Shown in pieces: positions 63,505 to 64,000 of a stretch of DNA of 64,000 nt. Within the stretch, counting starts at the first letter, position 1. Each line of letters opens with the position of its first letter. The position numbers and the translations under genes were made by a program. Source of the DNA: Sordaria brevicollis (taxonomy: Eukaryota > Ascomycota > Sordariomycetes > Sordariales > Sordariaceae); NCBI GenBank assembly GCA_033439795.1, contig JAUTDP010000004.1, positions 930,001-994,000 of the forward strand. Direction: 5' to 3'. The notes under the pieces are model-generated. The model searched no databases. It was not told the origin of the DNA and saw nothing but the letters and a program-made list of their open reading frames with translations.

Positions 63505-64000
63505 TCAAGTGGACCACTGCTTCCTCCTCGAAGGACCGGCGGTGGTAGTGGGCTTCATATACGCAGCCATGGCCGACTGCACCTTCTGCTTGCTAGCCTC
63601 GTAGGCAGCCCACCAGCCCTCGACAGAGGTTTCGACGTTTGCAGCGGGTATATTCTCATTGTCCTTCCCCTTCGCATTTTTCCCCTCTTTGGATTCAGAG
63701 GTAGTTGGCTGAAGGTTGAGACTTTCCAGCTTTGCGCTTACAGACATAACGTCGGCCAGGGTGCCGGTCTTGTCAACTTCGTTGTTTTTGTGGGAGCTCA
63801 TCGAACCAATGGAGATTGACGGAGCGTGGCGGGGTTGCGCTGGAGTTCGGTAAGCGCAATACGCTTGTACATAAGAGGGACCCATCGCTGTCCCATACGT
63901 GGACATCAATGGGTCCGAGGTCCCGTCTCCCGACGAACCATGTGTCCCAATCCTTCTGCTCCAAGTTCAACAGCCTCATAAACGAGAGGAGTTGTACGAC
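63505..64000 (-). pseudogene. DEDDh-family copy F, partial at window edge, probable frameshift
   Basis: Enters from the right edge in frame as VVQLLSFMRLLNLEQKDWDT, WFVGRRDLGPI, the family's C-terminal domain segment. That frame closes at 63773, while the domain-end-like PSYVQAYCAYRTP and a 120-residue tail are in another frame (63909 to 63505). A single frameshift near 63890 would join them. The first half, including motifs I-III, lies outside the window, so status (gene, pseudogene or sequencing error) is open. Confidence 0.6.

Overview
The window looks like chromosomal DNA of a filamentous ascomycete, most likely a Neurospora-type Sordariales. The evidence is short spliceosomal introns (52-63 nt) with GT/AG ends and CTAAC or CTGAC branch sites, fungal gene families, a fungal-type tRNA-Gly, and one long AT-rich block. 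That block has the signature of repeat-induced point mutation (RIP): CpA/TpG almost gone, TpA abundant, CpG kept. The species cannot be fixed from sequence alone.

Layout. 1-11.4 kb: a small MGC-starting basic/acidic protein and a long coiled-coil protein, with wide gene-poor spacers. 11.4-15.7 kb: a two-exon NLR-type NACHT-ankyrin receptor candidate. 16.1-16.7 kb: a small secreted cysteine-rich protein. 17.8-19.5 kb: fragments that look like decayed coding sequence. 20.3-22.1 kb: an MFS drug/H+ antiporter-like transporter. 25.9-29.9 kb: a large GH31 glycosidase with an unusual N-terminal extension carrying four copies of a short motif. 31.4-32.7 kb: an HSL-type alpha/beta-hydrolase. 33.7-42.8 kb: a GH18 chitinase gene whose second intron holds a complete but RIP-destroyed Ty3/gypsy chromovirus (34197-41770; 294-bp LTRs, ACCAA target duplication). 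43.7 kb: tRNA-Gly(GCC). 44.1-49 kb: a CPS1-like M20 carboxypeptidase and a GT71 mannosyltransferase.

The last 12 kb (52.2 kb to the edge) is the most unusual part. It is an array of at least seven related genes and remnants: one on the plus strand, the rest head-to-tail on the minus strand. I read them as members of a DEDDh exonuclease (RNase H-like) fold family. Three copies keep all catalytic residues. One looks like a pseudoenzyme, two are truncated relics, and one runs off the window with a probable frameshift. Three of the copies share TATA boxes at a similar distance from the ATG and related upstream blocks, so promoter and gene were duplicated together. A 45-bp near-perfect inverted repeat enclosing a 457-bp segment lies just upstream of the plus-strand copy.

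The genes before the array do not form an obvious pathway. Chitinase, GT71 and GH31 all touch cell-wall or glycan metabolism, but each appears to be an independent transcription unit.
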